A DNA stretch of 64,000 nucleotides from Cladorrhinum sp. PSN259 (GCA_033725935.1 MU867146.1:1-64000), one strand, 5' to 3'; shown: positions 23,147 through 36,840, numbered from the stretch's first letter. Notes: a model not told the origin generated them from the letters alone. Numbers and translations: made by a program.

Positions 23147-26100
23147 TTACTCCTTCTTCTGCTTGCCTCCAAGCTTCTTCTTGGGGACTCTGACGAGCCA
23201 GTAGAGACCAAGGGCAGCGAAGATGTTGAAGATGATGAAGGCCCAGAGGATACTAAAGTAAAATTAATTAGCAAATAAAGTCATGTTAGAGAAAAGAGAT
23301 CAAATAAAACATACCCAAAGTTGCGCCATCTGTCATCGTAGCTGGCGTTGACCCTGGCAAGGAAAACGTTGGTATCCTCGATAGCGCAGAAGTTGCACTC
23401 GCCGGTGGCGTTATCATCCTGAAGATAACCTCCAAAGACGCTCTTGTAACTGGCCATGTACTCGCCGCAGGTGGAACCATTGGTAGGGAGGAATTTTGTC
23501 CACTCGTTCTCGGCGCAGTAGACGTTGGTGTTGGCAACTGCCACAGACAACATGGCGCTGACGAGGTAGGTGAAGGGGCTGATACGGTACATGAAAATCC
23601 AGAATTTGGGCATGGTCTCGGGGGTGGCGAGGACACCGCAGAAGATCAAGCACAAACTGAACAACAAGTTGGCAATGTTGCCACCAGCCTCGGCGGTCTC
23701 GAACCCAGCAATGATGAAGTCGGTGAAGGTCGAGGTGAACAACATGAAGCACACAAGCAACAAGAACATGAGAACTCCGCGCTCGACGGTCTGACCAGCT
23801 GCGGCAGCATTGGAGTCCAGGCCGACAGGATAGTACCAAGTGACGAACATGAGCAGGGCCATCAAAGTGTTCCAGGGAAGTTCGACAATGATCTGAGAGA
23901 GCATGAAGACCTTCCAGCTGTAGACCTTGGAGGGGCGCTCACGGACCTCATACAAGGAACGCTGAACGACGAAGTGAGGCATGGTTTGCTGAACGAGCTG
24001 ACCGAAAACAGTGAGAATATTGAAGATGGCGAACATTTGATTCTGAAGACCCTGGATAGTGTTGGGAGCATCGAAGAAGACGAATCCGATGAAGAGGGCA
24101 ACGACAAGACACAACATGGCCTTGGAGTAGATGTAAGAAGGCGTGCGCCAGTACTGCTGGAAGACACGGTGGGTGACTGTGAGAAGCTGCTGGCCGAAGG
24201 GAGCGGCAAATTCGCGGTAGCTGCCATCGTCGGTAGCAAGGGCCGAGGACTCCTTATCATTGACCTTGAGGCGCTGAAGTTCTTCTTGAACAGCGGCGTA
24301 CTCGGGGGACTCTCTCCATGCGTTGTGCCAGTCGACGTTTGTAGTGCTTCCGGGGGCGGCGCCAATAACCTCCAGCATCCACTCGGCAGGGTTGGCCTCG
24401 GGCGGGCATGTGACACCGCTCATACGCTCAAAGTAGGAAGTCATGGTCTTGGAGTTCTTGCCAATGTCGCCGAAGTAAACAGTCTTACCGCCCCTGGCCA
24501 GGAACAAGAGTCTGTCGAAACGCTGGAAAAGCATGGCGGAAGGCTGGTGAATGGTGCAGAGAATGGCTTGACCGCTCTTGGTGAGCTTCTCCAAAAGATC
24601 CAGAATAGCCCAAGAAGTCTGAGAGTCAAGACCAGAGGTAGGCTCATCGACGAAGAGAAGAAGAGGGGGCTTGGCGGCGAGTTCGACACCAATAGTGAGA
24701 CGCTTGCGCTGTTCGACGTTGAGACCTTCACCTGGAACACCGATAACGGCATCGGCATACTCCTCCATTTCAAGCAGCTTGATAACCTCCTCGACGTAGG
24801 CGAGCTTCTCGGCGCGGGGAACGTGGGCAGGCTGGCGAAGGAGGGCACTGAAGTTCAAGGCCTCACGAACGGTAGTAGTCTGAAGATGAAGATCCTGTTG
24901 CTGGACGTATCCGGTCTTGCGCTGGAACGAAGCATCTCTGGGAAGACCGTCAACGAGCATCTCACCAGTGATGACACCCATGGATGTTCTGTCAGCCAGG
25001 CAGTCGAGAAGAGTAGTCTTACCCGCACCAGAAACACCCATCAGGGCCGTAAGAGTTCCAGGCTTGACCCAGCCATCAACGTTGTTCAGAATCTGGCGAG
25101 TCTCTCCCTTAACCTTGACCTCGTAGCTAACATTGTTCCAGTGGAAGGTGCTAGTGGAAGCCTGGATGTTGCCGTCAGAAACGTTGCCATCAGATCCCTT
25201 GTTGACGACGGGGCCAGAAACGGGCACGCCACCAGACTCAGAGTCGCCCTTGTTCTCCTTGAATGAAGCAGGCTTGTATCCGCGACGGAAGAGGAGGACC
25301 TCACCCTTGCTCTTCTTCTCCGAGACGTTCTCAGCAGCGAAGATGTAGGTGCCAAGGAAGAAGAGCATGAAGACGATGAGGATGCCAAAGTTCCTCCACT
25401 TGTGCGCATGGAAGTAGCGGAATGCAGAGTTCATGTATGCGTCACCGCTGACAACAGTGGTACCAGGAATAGAGCCGATGGCAGTGCAGGCCCGGTTGAG
25501 ACCGCTGACATTGTCGTAGCCGGGAGCTCCGACGTTGGGAATGAACGCCGTGCACTCAAACTCGCGACCATGGAACTCGTTAACAACGAGGGACTCGAAG
25601 GCGTAGGCGAGAGGGTCAATGTAGTTGATCCAGCGGCACCAACCAAGCATGTAGTCAATCGGAATGGCGAAGCCGGTGAAGAGAACCAAGCACAGAATGA
25701 TGAAGGCAGCGGGCACCATGGCTTGCGAGAGCGTCCTAGAAGAGCTGGCAATCGTGCGGAAGATCATAGACATGGCCATGACGGTGAAGAAGGAGATGAG
25801 CAAAAAGAAGAAGAATGCTCCAGCCTCACGTCTAAGGTTGGTCATGAAGTACAGCGTAATGTTGAACACCATGGTATTGGCGATCTTGTAGGGCATGTCG
25901 CAAAGCATAGAGGCAACGGCTTCGGCCGAAGGATGGTAGAGAGCATAGCGGTCATGCTTTTCGACGATTGGACGTTGGGCGTAGAGAGTGAGAATTTCGA
26001 GGGCAGAGGCGAAAGCGTTCATAAGGCAGGCGAAGAAGAGAAGGGCACCACGCTGGTAGAAGCTGTCCGTTGTGGGCTGGAGGTTGTAGAAGACACTGGA

Positions 26101-27859
26101 GATAATCAAGGCCATGATGAAGTTACCGATGAGAGCGCCGATGCTCAAACTGGGGTCACCAATCAAACGCCTCCATCCTCGCCACAAGCAAAGCTTGATC
26201 TGCTGCACGAAGGACAAGGTGTAAGGGGACTTGGATCTCTGAGACTTGGCCTGCTGGGCCTTCTTGGATGCACGGAAAGCCTCAGCATCAGGGCCGTTGA
26301 TGGGATGCTGGGTCTTGTACTCCTCGATCTCGGCTTGAAGTGCCTTGTACTCGGCACTGTTCTTCCATGCTAGAGCAAACTCGTCGGGAGTGCGGGGCGC
26401 CTTGCCCTCGAAACCAGGACGGACGACGCGCTCCAGGGGGGAGGTCATCGAAGTCAAGAAATCGGGGGTGGTTTGGCGGGCGGGGCACTCGAAACCGAGG
26501 TTCTCGAAATACTGTCTGGCCTCGTTGGCTCTGCCGAAGAAGATCTGGCGACCCTCGTACAAGACGAGGGCCTTGTCGAACAGGTCGTAGGCGCTCTGGG
26601 GTGCTTGGTAAATGGAAACGCAGGCGGTGTTGTTGAAAAGCTCAGTCTGCATCTTCAAGGTCTTGCAGAACTCAATGGCGTTGGCGCTGTCAAGACCTCT
26701 GGTACTGTTATCCCAGCACTGGAGGGGAGCCAAGGACAAAGCGGCCTCGGAAATGGTGACACGCTTCCTCTCACCACCAGAGACACCACGGATGTACTCG
26801 TTACCGACACGGGTATGCATGGTGTGGCTGATGCCGAACAAGGCCATCATGACATCTCTCAAGTGGTTGGCAAAGGTGTTCTTGTCAATGCCGTCAGGGA
26901 GGTCACGCGGGGCGCGGGCATGAGCGGCAAAAGTGAGTGTATCACCAACAGTAAGTTGAGGGAAATGGGTATCAACCTCAGCAGTGTAAATGGCCTCACC
27001 ACGATGATACGAGTGCATCTCCTTGGCAGTCATACCTATATTGATGGGTCAGACGGCTTGTTGACAAAACAAAGGTATTGGGGTGAAATAATGACTTACC
27101 CTGATAGTTAAAGTAGGAGCTATCATCCATGAAGATGCCGTTATAATCACCGGCAATGGTCTTCAGGAAAGTACTGCAGCCTGAGCCTGGAGGACCGAGA
27201 ACCACAAGCATCTCACCCTTCTTGACCACACCGTCAAACTCGCGCAAGATGTCGATACGGCGCTTTCCAGTGCCGGTGAACTTGCGAACGAGACCAACGG
27301 CCTCGAGCCAAATGTTGATGACATCTTTTTGGTAATCCGTGGGTGAACCGAAACCAAAGACATTGAGGTTCTGGAAGGCAACTCCAGACGTGCGGAACGA
27401 CTGACCAGCACCCTCCAGAGTGTTAACCAAAGCCTTGGCCCAGGCGCGGCCGTTGAAGTTGGGTCCATTGGGGTTCAGGGGTGAGTTCTCGTCAGTGGAA
27501 GAAATGTTGAAGGGGTTTACTCTGGCATCGCCGCCATGCTGTGACTGCGAAGTGTACTTGCGCGCCAAGGCAAGAATTGCGCTGTTGCGGCGCTCCTCAG
27601 CAATGACATCTGAATCGTCGTCGTCGCCGCCGGTCTCGGTGGTGTTCTTCTCGTTTACAGGGGCGTCGCTATCAGCAACCTCGGTGACTGAAGTTGCGCG
27701 GGTCCTGCTCACATCCTCGCTGCGTCCAGGGGAGGCTGTCAATGCCGGTGCCACAACATCATTCTGCTCCTCCTGTGTCGTGTGCCGAGCAAGGGGTGCT
27801 CCGGTGTTCTGGGCAGTGAGGTCGTAGTTCCCGAAGGAACCCGTGCCCATAAAAGACAT
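23147..27859 (-). CDS. PDR-type ABC transporter (ABCG full transporter)
   Basis: Exons 27859-27100, 27035-23315 and 23252-23147 give 1528 residues, the normal size for fungal pleiotropic drug resistance pumps. The reverse order NBD-TMD-NBD-TMD is clear. First NBD: Walker A GPPGSGCSTFLK near residue 220, signature VSGGERKRV, then WDNSTRGLDSA. Second NBD: Walker A GVSGAGKTTLLD near residue 919, degenerate signature LNVEQRKRLTIGVEL, Walker B LLFVDEPTSGLDSQTSW. As usual in this family the two sites are asymmetric. Six-helix membrane blocks follow each NBD; the last exon encodes the final helix and a lysine-rich tail. It exports hydrophobic compounds (azoles, plant defence chemicals) at the plasma membrane; substrate unknown. 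The start used is the first ATG in frame (MSFMGTGSFG). Confidence 0.95.
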
Positions 27860-30586
27860 GATCCTTTGTCTGATTCCTCTCCCTCCTTGGTGATATAGAT
27901 TACCCACAACTTCGGATCGGGATAGCTCGGTGGTCGGATGAGCTCTTTGCAAGAAATCACTATTATTATCTTGTGAGTTTCTTAGAGACTCGACAAGCTG
28001 TTATTAGTCAAAAAAAATTATGATGCCAAGAGCACCGATTAAACGAGGGAATGAATGACAAGAAAGGTCAACTAGAAACGACGCGTCAGACGTAAACGAC
28101 GACGAGACAGAGTCCAATGCAACTAGGGAGCAAGAAGGAAACTTTGAGCATCGGGGGCCTTGACGGACTATTAATAAAGTGACAGGCGTGGGAAGCCGGA
28201 GACTTCACAGGGTCCGAGTGGATAGCATGGTACTGTACAAACGGGGTAGGTAGATAGCGCACCGCCCGAGCTCGCAGGGGAGAACATGGGAGGTGGATTT
28301 CCGCCATCCTGGGAAGGGGAACCGAAGGGGCATTTGGGAAGGGGTTGCGGGACGGTGAACGTGGGGAGCGAAGAAGAAGTGGAGGATGGGTCCATCCAAT
28401 GAATGGTCCATCACTGGCGGCCAATTCCCTTTCCAGGTTCCCGTCTCCTCCATCTCAGTCACGGATCTCGTCCGGCAGTGGCGGCGCCCTTCCAGGTCAG
28501 GTTTGCTGCTTCTGTTGGGTTCTGAAAAGTCCCCGGCAGATATCCCGCTGCCCGTCCGTGAAAACGGATGATGGGTCTGCCTGCATCTGGGACCAATTGC
28601 ATGTTAAGTTGTGGAACCTGCCCAGACAGGTGGATGGTGTCTAAAAGGAGATAATTCCAGACTCGGCTTCAAGTTGCGGAAGGACTTGCAGGTGACTTGT
28701 GACTGGATGGAAACCACGCACCGAAAAAGTTCCCAGATTGCGTGCCCTGCGCGCTTGTGGCTGGCGCCCTGCGGCTTGCTTGCAGCTTCCTCCATGTTTG
28801 TTTAACCCCACGTTTTGCGCCTTCCGGTTGAACAGCTCGCTTCCGAATTTTGAAGGCAAGATAACATTACCATAGTAAGCTTACATGTATCCGTAAAGCA
28901 GTATTACTACTAGTAATAATGTGCATTGGCATTTGCATTTTTCATCAACTTGTTGCCAACCAATTACTCCTTTAGGCAACCAGAGTCAACAAAGCACTCA
29001 TCATTGTGTTGGAATCTGACAAAAACGGCCAAACCGTTATGGGTGATATCATCAACATGCATGGATCACGATGCGACTCTGCCCCATCGAATACTCGGCT
29101 GCGAAATTGCCCCGTGGGCCCGGATTGATGCGCCCGCAAGGTGGTCCGTCTTCATTCTTAATCTCTTAAGAAGCGTCTCCACGTGGAACCTCTTTTCTCA
29201 AGATCCTCTGATCTCTCGGAATCCTGATCAATCCGACAATGCGGGTAATCTCTGAAACAAAACAGCGCTGCTTTTTGAGATATGGAGATGATGAGACTGC
29301 GAACAAAAAGGCGATAGGTATCCGAGTCCGGGATCCCCCTATCTTGATTCCATCTAGATTCTCTTCCTACCTTGATCTTAATTTCCCTATGGTAGTGACA
29401 GGATTTCCACACCATCGTGGAACATGTTCAGTGGGGTTTTTCAGCTTCGAAACTCTTGACACTGGAGCCCTACCGTCTTGGATTTCGATATCCTCAGCCC
29501 TTGGCATGCCCAGAGCGACCAATGGGAGTTCCCATTGCACAGGCGAATTTCTACTGTGGATCAAACCCCCTGCCGCTTTGCCTTGTGGGTCCATCTCAGT
29601 TTTATCAGTCGGGGTGCAAAAGATCTCCGGCAACCCGCACGAGCCCCAAATTGGCAGTCCGTGGTTACGGTAACGGATTATTACCGTCTAGACGTTAACA
29701 CCGCACTCACCGACCGACTGCAAATTCGGCCTGGCGGATGTAAGCTTCGCCGATCGAGTCAACCTGCGTGTTCAAAAACAAAGTACCTGACAGTGTCACG
29801 TCAAATGGCTCAGGTTTTGGTCGAATGTCGTTGCTGACGAGCCGCATCTTACACGCGGGAGCGATTCCTACCGTTACATATGCCCCGGTTCAGTATTGAA
29901 AAGTCATCCAATAACCCCGCCAACCAACCTGGAATGGGAAAGTTCCTCTCCCAGCTGGGTTGGTTGCGAATACGAAACCGGAACCGAGCTGAGCGAGCTT
30001 CGCTTTTCTCTCCACACACAACAGAACTGTTCAAACCATCTTGATGATGATGAATTATGATCGGTCCAGACTGTGTCGATCCCTAAAGGAGAGAAAAACA
30101 CATTTCTCGGGTTGCCACCAGCGTCACTTTTACATTACACACACAAATCCCAAGATCCAGAAGTTGTGATCTAGTGTAGACATGATAAATGCACTGCTGC
30201 AGTCACTGAGTCTAAGATGACTAATATGACGAACTTCACACCATCCATGGCTGGCAACAGTCCAGTTCACACAATTTTTTGCTAAAAAATAAACTTGACT
30301 GCCAAAACCTTGGCAATCTGTTGATTCGAATTGAATTGCATTGACGAGCTCGTCCAGATTGCCCAGGCCCGCTTTATGCAACAGTCAACTCCGGACCCTA
30401 ACCCTGACCAACTTTTTCGGTCTGTGGGAGGGCATGACCCTATATTATAGGGAGTCCCTGCCAATCTCACCAGTCTGTCTAGTTCAATTTGATATAAAAA
30501 TTGGCTTCAAATTCGAAAACTGCCTTGCCTTGCCTTGCCTTGCCTTGCCTTGTTCAGAACGCAGCCCCCACCCTTTTCGCAACGCA
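27860..30586. other. Long upstream region without supported genes
   Basis: About 2.7 kb between the ABC transporter start and the broken gene. The part next to the transporter is likely its promoter and leader. Short open frames occur on both strands, none with a domain or consistent splice structure. A TGCCT pentanucleotide microsatellite lies at 30521-30552. Nothing else seen. Confidence 0.5.
30521..30552. repeat. TGCCT pentanucleotide microsatellite
   Basis: Six perfect tandem copies of TGCCT, just downstream (on the minus strand) of the broken STAND-like gene. Confidence 0.92.
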
Positions 30587-31447
30587 TTAGGGCGTGCACC
30601 TCCAAAACTTGAAGCGTCTTGTCTCGACATCCTTCCACTTCATGGAAATCTCTGTGACATTTCTGAAGGCGTGTGCCATATCAGATGGAGTACTAGAATT
30701 GTGAAAGTGGTATCTCTCCTCGTTGGATGAGTTGTTTCGATATTGCGCCACTGCTTGTTTGAATGCATCTGTGACGGGATGCGATGTGGTTTTGTTTAGA
30801 TAGCTGCCAGTGGCGACTGATTTAGATCCGTTGATAACGTGGGACGAGCTATTATTTGGATCTGCTATTTGCTCTTTCAGCTTCACAAGTGAGTAGTGGA
30901 GCTCGCCTATGTGCCTGTATATTTGTGTAAGCGAGATAAGTTCAGTTTGTAAAAGGTTAACCTCAATACGTATGTAAGCCTTCTATTTGAGCTTCTAGTA
31001 TGAGGCGGTGCCCATTCTCTAACTCGTTTCCAATGTCGTCGAGGTATCGAAGAATGATGTACTGATGCATAGACCATTTGACCAATCTCTGTACTCGAGA
31101 TAAAGCTATGACCTTCTGGATCGAATTTAAGAGCTCGAACCCCAGAAGTACACAGTTGACAAAAGATTCCTCAGTTCATCGCTCTGGCTATATACTAGCG
31201 ACTGCTCCAGTGCCCGAGCTTCGGAAACATACTGTTCCGCCCTGAATGCGAATTCCATAATTTCCGTGGTTATTGATTCGCCGTATCTCAACGATATAGC
31301 TCGAGCGAATATAGCTGTTGCTATTACCCCTGCGAAGGTCAAGACACCCATCACATTTGCTGTGATAGAAAGAGGGCTGTCGATCCTCCATAATTTTAGG
31401 TGCGGTGTTATAGCCAGAGGTTATGAGTTGTTCGGACGGTTCGACAT
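30587..31447 (-). pseudogene. Broken gene with STAND-type fungal N-terminal domain
   Basis: Reading the minus strand, protein blocks WRIDSPLSITANVMG-VLTFAGVIATAIFARAI, then QRLVKWSMHQYIILRYLDD, then HIGELHYSLVKLKEQIAD look like a fungal family whose members begin with a DPLSI...GVLTF hydrophobic segment (N-terminal domain of STAND/NLR-like or related proteins). The frame is interrupted twice. The only nearby ATG (31447) is followed in frame by TAA at 31423-31421, before the conserved part; and near 31148-31135 (TACTTCTGGGGTTCGAGC) the frame shifts by one base so that the conserved part continues in another frame. An ordinary intron could join the second and third blocks (GTATTG donor, TACAG acceptor near 30916). 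The final 99 residues are open to 30587. Either this is a decayed gene, or unusual splicing or sequence errors hide an intact one. Family assignment is by resemblance only. Confidence 0.55.
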
Positions 31448-31904
31448 AACGGGAGAGGAAGATTAAAGGCCTTTGTTGGTTATCATGAATGAGTGATGAT
31501 AATTGAAAAATACAGTATGAAGTGGATAAAATCGAGATTCGGTTATATTCAAGCAGTAGGTTATTCCATGTCTGGAGGACAGTTGGGAAAAGTAGAAATG
31601 CTACATGTAGAAGACTTTATAAAGCAGGCCCTGTCGAGAAGAAAGATCTGAAGGACGTTTAGTGAGAAGAACTCTTGGGGTGCAAGGTTGACTGATCAAC
31701 AAGAAGTCTGCCTTGCTGAATGCCTAATTGTGACCGAGCTCGCCCGATCAAGCACGCGGACGGGCCGCACAAATTAGAATGTGGGACATGAGTGGAAGTG
31801 TGGCCTTGCAGCCAATGGGAGCTTACCTCCCGCAGCTGGCCCCTATCTGACATCTGCCGTTTGACATTTGACACAGCAAGTGCCTCCGCCACGCCTGCTC
31901 CCGA

Positions 31905-31942
31905 GTTCAAGCTTAAATCTGTCAACGGTTCAAGCTTAAATC
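31905..31942. repeat. Short direct repeat GTTCAAGCTTAAATC
   Basis: Two exact copies of GTTCAAGCTTAAATC, at 31905-31919 and 31928-31942, period 23 bases. Too short to name. Confidence 0.85.
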
Positions 31943-34900
31943 CTGTGGGTTAGCACAGCTCAATTGTCTCCACTTCAGTATCATAGATCCCATCAATTGG
32001 TTTGATTTCTTTCAACTTCAGCAATCCAAGGTTGTCAGTTCCTCCTACGAATCATTGTTTGTGAAGTCTCTGTTGGATTAAGGTCTGTAAATGTGAATTG
32101 ATCCTTTTCATCAAAAGTTTCAACCAGAGGAGTCTATATCCTGAACAGGATCGCCACTTTAGTAGCGTCGGTCAATATGTCGTAACAAAGTAGGTACTTG
32201 GTTGCACTACATGTTGATATCATTGATCTCTATGTCCCGTAAACTGTTCTAGGCAGCTCATATCACACCGGCAATAGTTGTTACATCCTAAAATCAAGGT
32301 AGATTCATAGCTTACACTGAATTCTTAAGCCTCGTAAACCATGTTTTGGCTAAGTGAGTTCGAACCTGATGAATGAAACAGTGCAGTCCACGTGCTGGAC
32401 TCCTTATCAAGACTTCAGAAATCACTTGTTCCCATTCAATGTCATGCCGTCTAAGGGATCACTGATATCATAAACCGGGATATTCAGCATTGCGCAGAAA
32501 GAAGCCACGAACCGTGCCTCAGTGATAATTACAATAGGTCTGGTACAATTAGTAAAACCAACGTCCAGTGGCATGAAAAGGAGATGAATGGGTTTAAATG
32601 GGGTAATATAAGTGTCTATTATAATTTACAGTCGCTATTTCTACCATTTCACGTCGTGTCTACCGCATTGGTCCACAGGAATTTCATGGTGATTTTGCAT
32701 AAGTGCTTACATTCCTTCGACCGGGTTTGAATGTTTCTCTTTTTGACGCAAAAGGCGTTAAAACGGACTTTGAGTTCGGATAAGTAAAATTGACAGGTTT
32801 CATAATCAGTAATTACCGCCATGAGTTCAGAATCATTAAATTCCAAAGTTCACTCAAGTCCGAAACATCGTGCTAAGCCTGAGATCCAAGCTTGATTTTG
32901 GTGAATTCCCGTCGTTCAAGGGTGCTGTATCAATTTGTTTTCATAAATATGTGAAACACAGGCTTTTTAGTAAGCATGTGATGCTCATTCGATGCTCGAT
33001 TATGGACCTATTCATTCTGATCAGCTGTCGATGATGTCGAGCGATTGTGTGCTCGTGTGTTCTGCATTCATCAAGCTATACTTCGATGATGTTATTGAAA
33101 TCAGATCTGCCTCATCAAACTCTTCTAAGTTCTTTCGTCCATGTGATCCCCCTTGAGTGATACGTACCTGGATTTCAGAAGTGTCCATTGAAAAGCACTT
33201 TTTGAAAAGACACAAACAAGTCATCCACTTTTAATCACGAAGTACTGTAACTCTAATGGAATGCCAACAATTATCTGCCTCCCTCTCGACTTCGTGCCAC
33301 GTCCTCGCCTGGACGAGAGTCAATGGGACCACGTGTTCTCACAACGCAGCGAGGAGGATTTTAAGCCGTTTGGCTCTATACCCATGTTAGACCAAGCATC
33401 GCCGCTGTATTGAGGTTGACTCACAAAATGAGGAAGAGTTTTGACTATTTGGTGACAGCAGCGCAGCCAACATGTAAGCTGGGCTTTGAAATTCGCCGAG
33501 AACAAATCAGATATCATCTCAAAACCCATCCTGAGGCACAGGGTTTGAGGGTAGAGGCTGGAGTGTGAAAAAATCTCGGCCTACATTGATTGGAGATTTA
33601 GCAGCAGATAACTGTTACTATTTACAACTGTTGTTTACCTGTATACAGTAAGCTCATACTTAACCGTAGGATCTGAGTTAACCGTTTAGATTTGTGTTTA
33701 TAGTTATTGTTTATTGATTGTTATTTCCTAGGAAAATCTCGTTGTTTCATAGGAGATTCCCGTAAAATATAGTGTTTTTCTACAGCCATAAACCTTCCTT
33801 TATTACTTCTTCTACCTAGGTACCTTCCTATGGACCTGCCCACTTACCGACCTACATACCCACCTACCTGTCACCTATCCTGCCAATTGAGTGCCTTTCT
33901 TCCGTGGGTGCAGCCGTGGATCGGTCGAACTGGCCGGAGGTGCCCTGGGAGAGATGGTGATTATTTTCTGGTACGGCTGAAAGCTAGGAAGCCTGTGTGG
34001 GTATGGGTGCCATACCTATGCCTATGTGGGTATAGTGGGTGGGTATAAACTGTGTGGTCCTTCAAATGGAAGATGGCCAACACTTAGAAAGTGCAGAGAT
34101 CTAAGGGACTGCCTAGGCCTAGGTGTGGATGTGAGTATGGGAGTATGGGTATAGCTAAGCAGCTCCTTCTATCTGGGAATGCCCTCATCTACTTGGACCC
34201 TAGCCTAGCCCACCCTAGACCTGGGTTCGGCCCAGAAAATTAAGGCTAGCAAACCTTTCTGTATTTACTTCCCAGCAACAGTGATCTCAAAACCAACCGT
34301 TGAGCCTGGACCAACCGTTGAGTAAACAAAACGGTTAAAGGCGGTACAAGACGGATGCAGATATATAACTATTAAATATACTCTCAAATTCCCCTTAATG
34401 TAAATAAAATCTTTTGCTGTGTGATGGATCATGCATGTATCCCAGCCCCCGAGGCAGAGCCGCCCAGAGTCGCTCAGAATGAAAACCTTTTACATCTGGT
34501 AGACGACTGCTCCAATCGAGACCAATTGAAGAAACTCGCAGTCTCGTTACTTGGTTTTTGTTAAAAAAAATTAAAAAAATTCTCTTGTTTCAGATAGAAA
34601 TCATTAGGACTCATGAATAGAATCATGCACCTCTTTGTTTTGTTTCAGCTATAAACGGCCCAATAGAACCCTCTCACATCTGCTACGTTGCAGCTGTATA
34701 GTGAATGCCGCAGTTGAGCGATCAAGATTCTTAATGTTAACTTAGATAAGTTTGCGCCACATTCTAGAAATCTCGAGATCTAACAGATACATAGCTGGCC
34801 AAAAAAAACCCCAAAAAAAGTACATTCACTCTGAATCCAAGACTGTGGCTAGGTTTGTGATATACTCCTTCCAGATTTTCAATTTGAGCATGTTTCCACG

Positions 34901-35781
34901 ATACTTTGCATTCAATGTTTTTCAAGAGCGCAGAGAGACTGGAGATCTTGTACAGGCGGGAAAATGTAAAACCTTCAGCCCAAGCTACTCCTGCTTTTTG
35001 ATCAATGTAGACCTTTTGTGAGCATGACGTGTTTAATCGAAAAGAGAATGGCATATAACAACGGAGTCAATACCACCTTTACATGTTTGAACATGGGCAA
35101 ATCCTTAAGCAAATGGGCATAAGAGCAATTTTTTCCATGGCAGCTTTAATTTCATGGCCTGTGGCTGTGTCTGACTAGGTAGCTTGGGTGACAGAATTTA
35201 CAAGGCAAGTAATGCTGCAGCTTGATGCTCGGGATTTTGGTTACGGGATGTGGGTATTGCAAAAACTGAGGCGATTCCCCCTTTGGATCATCTCATCTCA
35301 GCTTTCTCTGCACTTATAGTTATATGAGAGTGGGGTCATCCGTACCCAACTGGCACCGTGATGACTCAGGACGGATAATGACGGTACTAACCGGCTCCTT
35401 TTGAGCTTTTGCTTCTGTGAGCGTGGTTCAAGATGTGTAATTTAGGGTGTGGCAAGCATCTAGTGCTAGCCGCATAAAGCTAGATAGAAGCCTTGTAGGG
35501 AATCAATTGACTCTAAGATGTGGTGGGTGGTCATGTAAAAGACAGCAACAAGTTGGTCCAACCAAATCACGGGATGATGTGCTACAATAACCGCCGATGC
35601 TGGCCGGTACTCTGGGCTGATATTTCGTTTGCTTGTGTATTGCAAAATTTTCAACAACATGGGAAAGACCTGGATTGCGAGGTACAGAGCGACACAATGA
35701 ATATATCAGGAGTGGCATACCTTGTCAATTATTGTTTGGAATGGAATGCTTCTATCCACATTCTAGTGGCAGTGTGCACCA

Positions 35782-35838
35782 AAGAAGAAGAAGAAGAAGA
35801 AGAAGAAAGAAAAAAAAAGAGGAAAAGGAGGAAAAAGG
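35782..35838. repeat. AAG trinucleotide / purine-rich tract
   Basis: About nine AAG units followed by an A-rich purine-only stretch on the plus strand. Confidence 0.9.
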
Positions 35839-35876
35839 TACCCGACATGAAGCAACTGACGGTTTCGTGATATGCT

Positions 35877-35897
35877 GTTGTTGTTGTTGTTGTTGTC
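35877..35897. repeat. GTT trinucleotide microsatellite
   Basis: Seven tandem GTT units in the region upstream of SIP5. Confidence 0.9.
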
Positions 35898-36840
35898 GGT
35901 GTTATTTAGGCAGGTGGGGTTGAGCTGACGATGGAATCAATCACACGCTAGCGTGACTTAATATTCGGCTATCGGGGTGGGCTGTGAAACACAGGGGGCA
36001 GAAGGCCAATCCCTGTGAGCTTCAACCCGCCTGGGCTGTCGTGGTGCTTGGGGGGTTGTCTTGGCATCCAACTCCCGCATCTCACACATCCGACCCTTGA
36101 ACAAGAACCGACCTCGCCAACGCCTGCTGACACAAACAAGACCGCGCTTCTTTGTGCGCCGTGTCGTCGCTCGCTTTTTGTGTGTTTTGTGGGCTGTTCC
36201 GCTCGTAGCTGGCTACCCAGAAACCACATCGTCATCGTCGATTGCAGCGATCACCATCAGGGCGATCTATCGAGAGATCGTTGCTGTTGCCGTCCTACCC
36301 GCCTCCGCCATATCCGGCCACAAGAGACAGCAACGTGTGTCACGGTGTGTTGTCGAGAAATCACTTCACCTGCGATACAAGACTGGACACAAGAACCACG
36401 CGCGATAGGGCAGTTCGAAACCTCCCCTTGCAGCCACAGCAAGCTACCGCACCTACCTCGAATCACCGGCCAAACAACCAACTACACACATCATTACCCG
36501 CATTCATTCCGAATCCCATCTTCCTCATCGACCACCATCATCCCACCTTTATCCAAACCTTCTTACTCTGTCTGATACAACTCCTAAGAAGCCACCCTGG
36601 CCTGGGATTCCAGGTTGCCGATGCATGCCCCTGGACATCCCGAATTGAGTTGACAGCCACGACAACCCCTACCAAACCACCGACGTCACCGACAGCTTCC
36701 CCACCCGAGATCCCCCGCCACCACTGCCGACGGCCGCCGTCAATCCCACGTTCGATCCTTCCGACAAATAAACATTCTTCTCCGCGCTGCTTATTCCAGC
36801 GACCGCGAATGAATTGCTAAGCCGTTTCTACATTCTAGCC

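Larger units (their letters stand above)
31448..36840. other. Large region without supported genes
   Basis: About 5.4 kb. Short open frames only; no domain, transposase, integrase or reverse-transcriptase motif recognised. Much of 32-35 kb looks AT-rich. A 15-base direct repeat sits at 31905-31942, CT-rich tandem-like sequence (ACCTACC units) near 33820-33880, a purine-rich AAG run at 35782-35838 and a GTT run at 35877-35897. From about 36.0 kb the sequence becomes pyrimidine-rich, and is probably promoter and leader of SIP5. Confidence 0.5.

Noticed and set aside
23974..26373. Long plus-strand open frames (430 and 323 codons) across the ABC transporter
   Set aside because: Antisense shadows caused by codon use of the conserved transporter; no domain of their own.
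32340..32440. Possible tRNA around GTTCGAAC at about 32358
   Set aside because: The flanking bases do not form a T-stem and no acceptor stem is seen on either strand.
36015..36820. Long upstream open frames ending about 20 bases before SIP5
   Set aside because: They lack a proper ATG start and have low-complexity Pro/Ser/His composition from a pyrimidine-rich leader.
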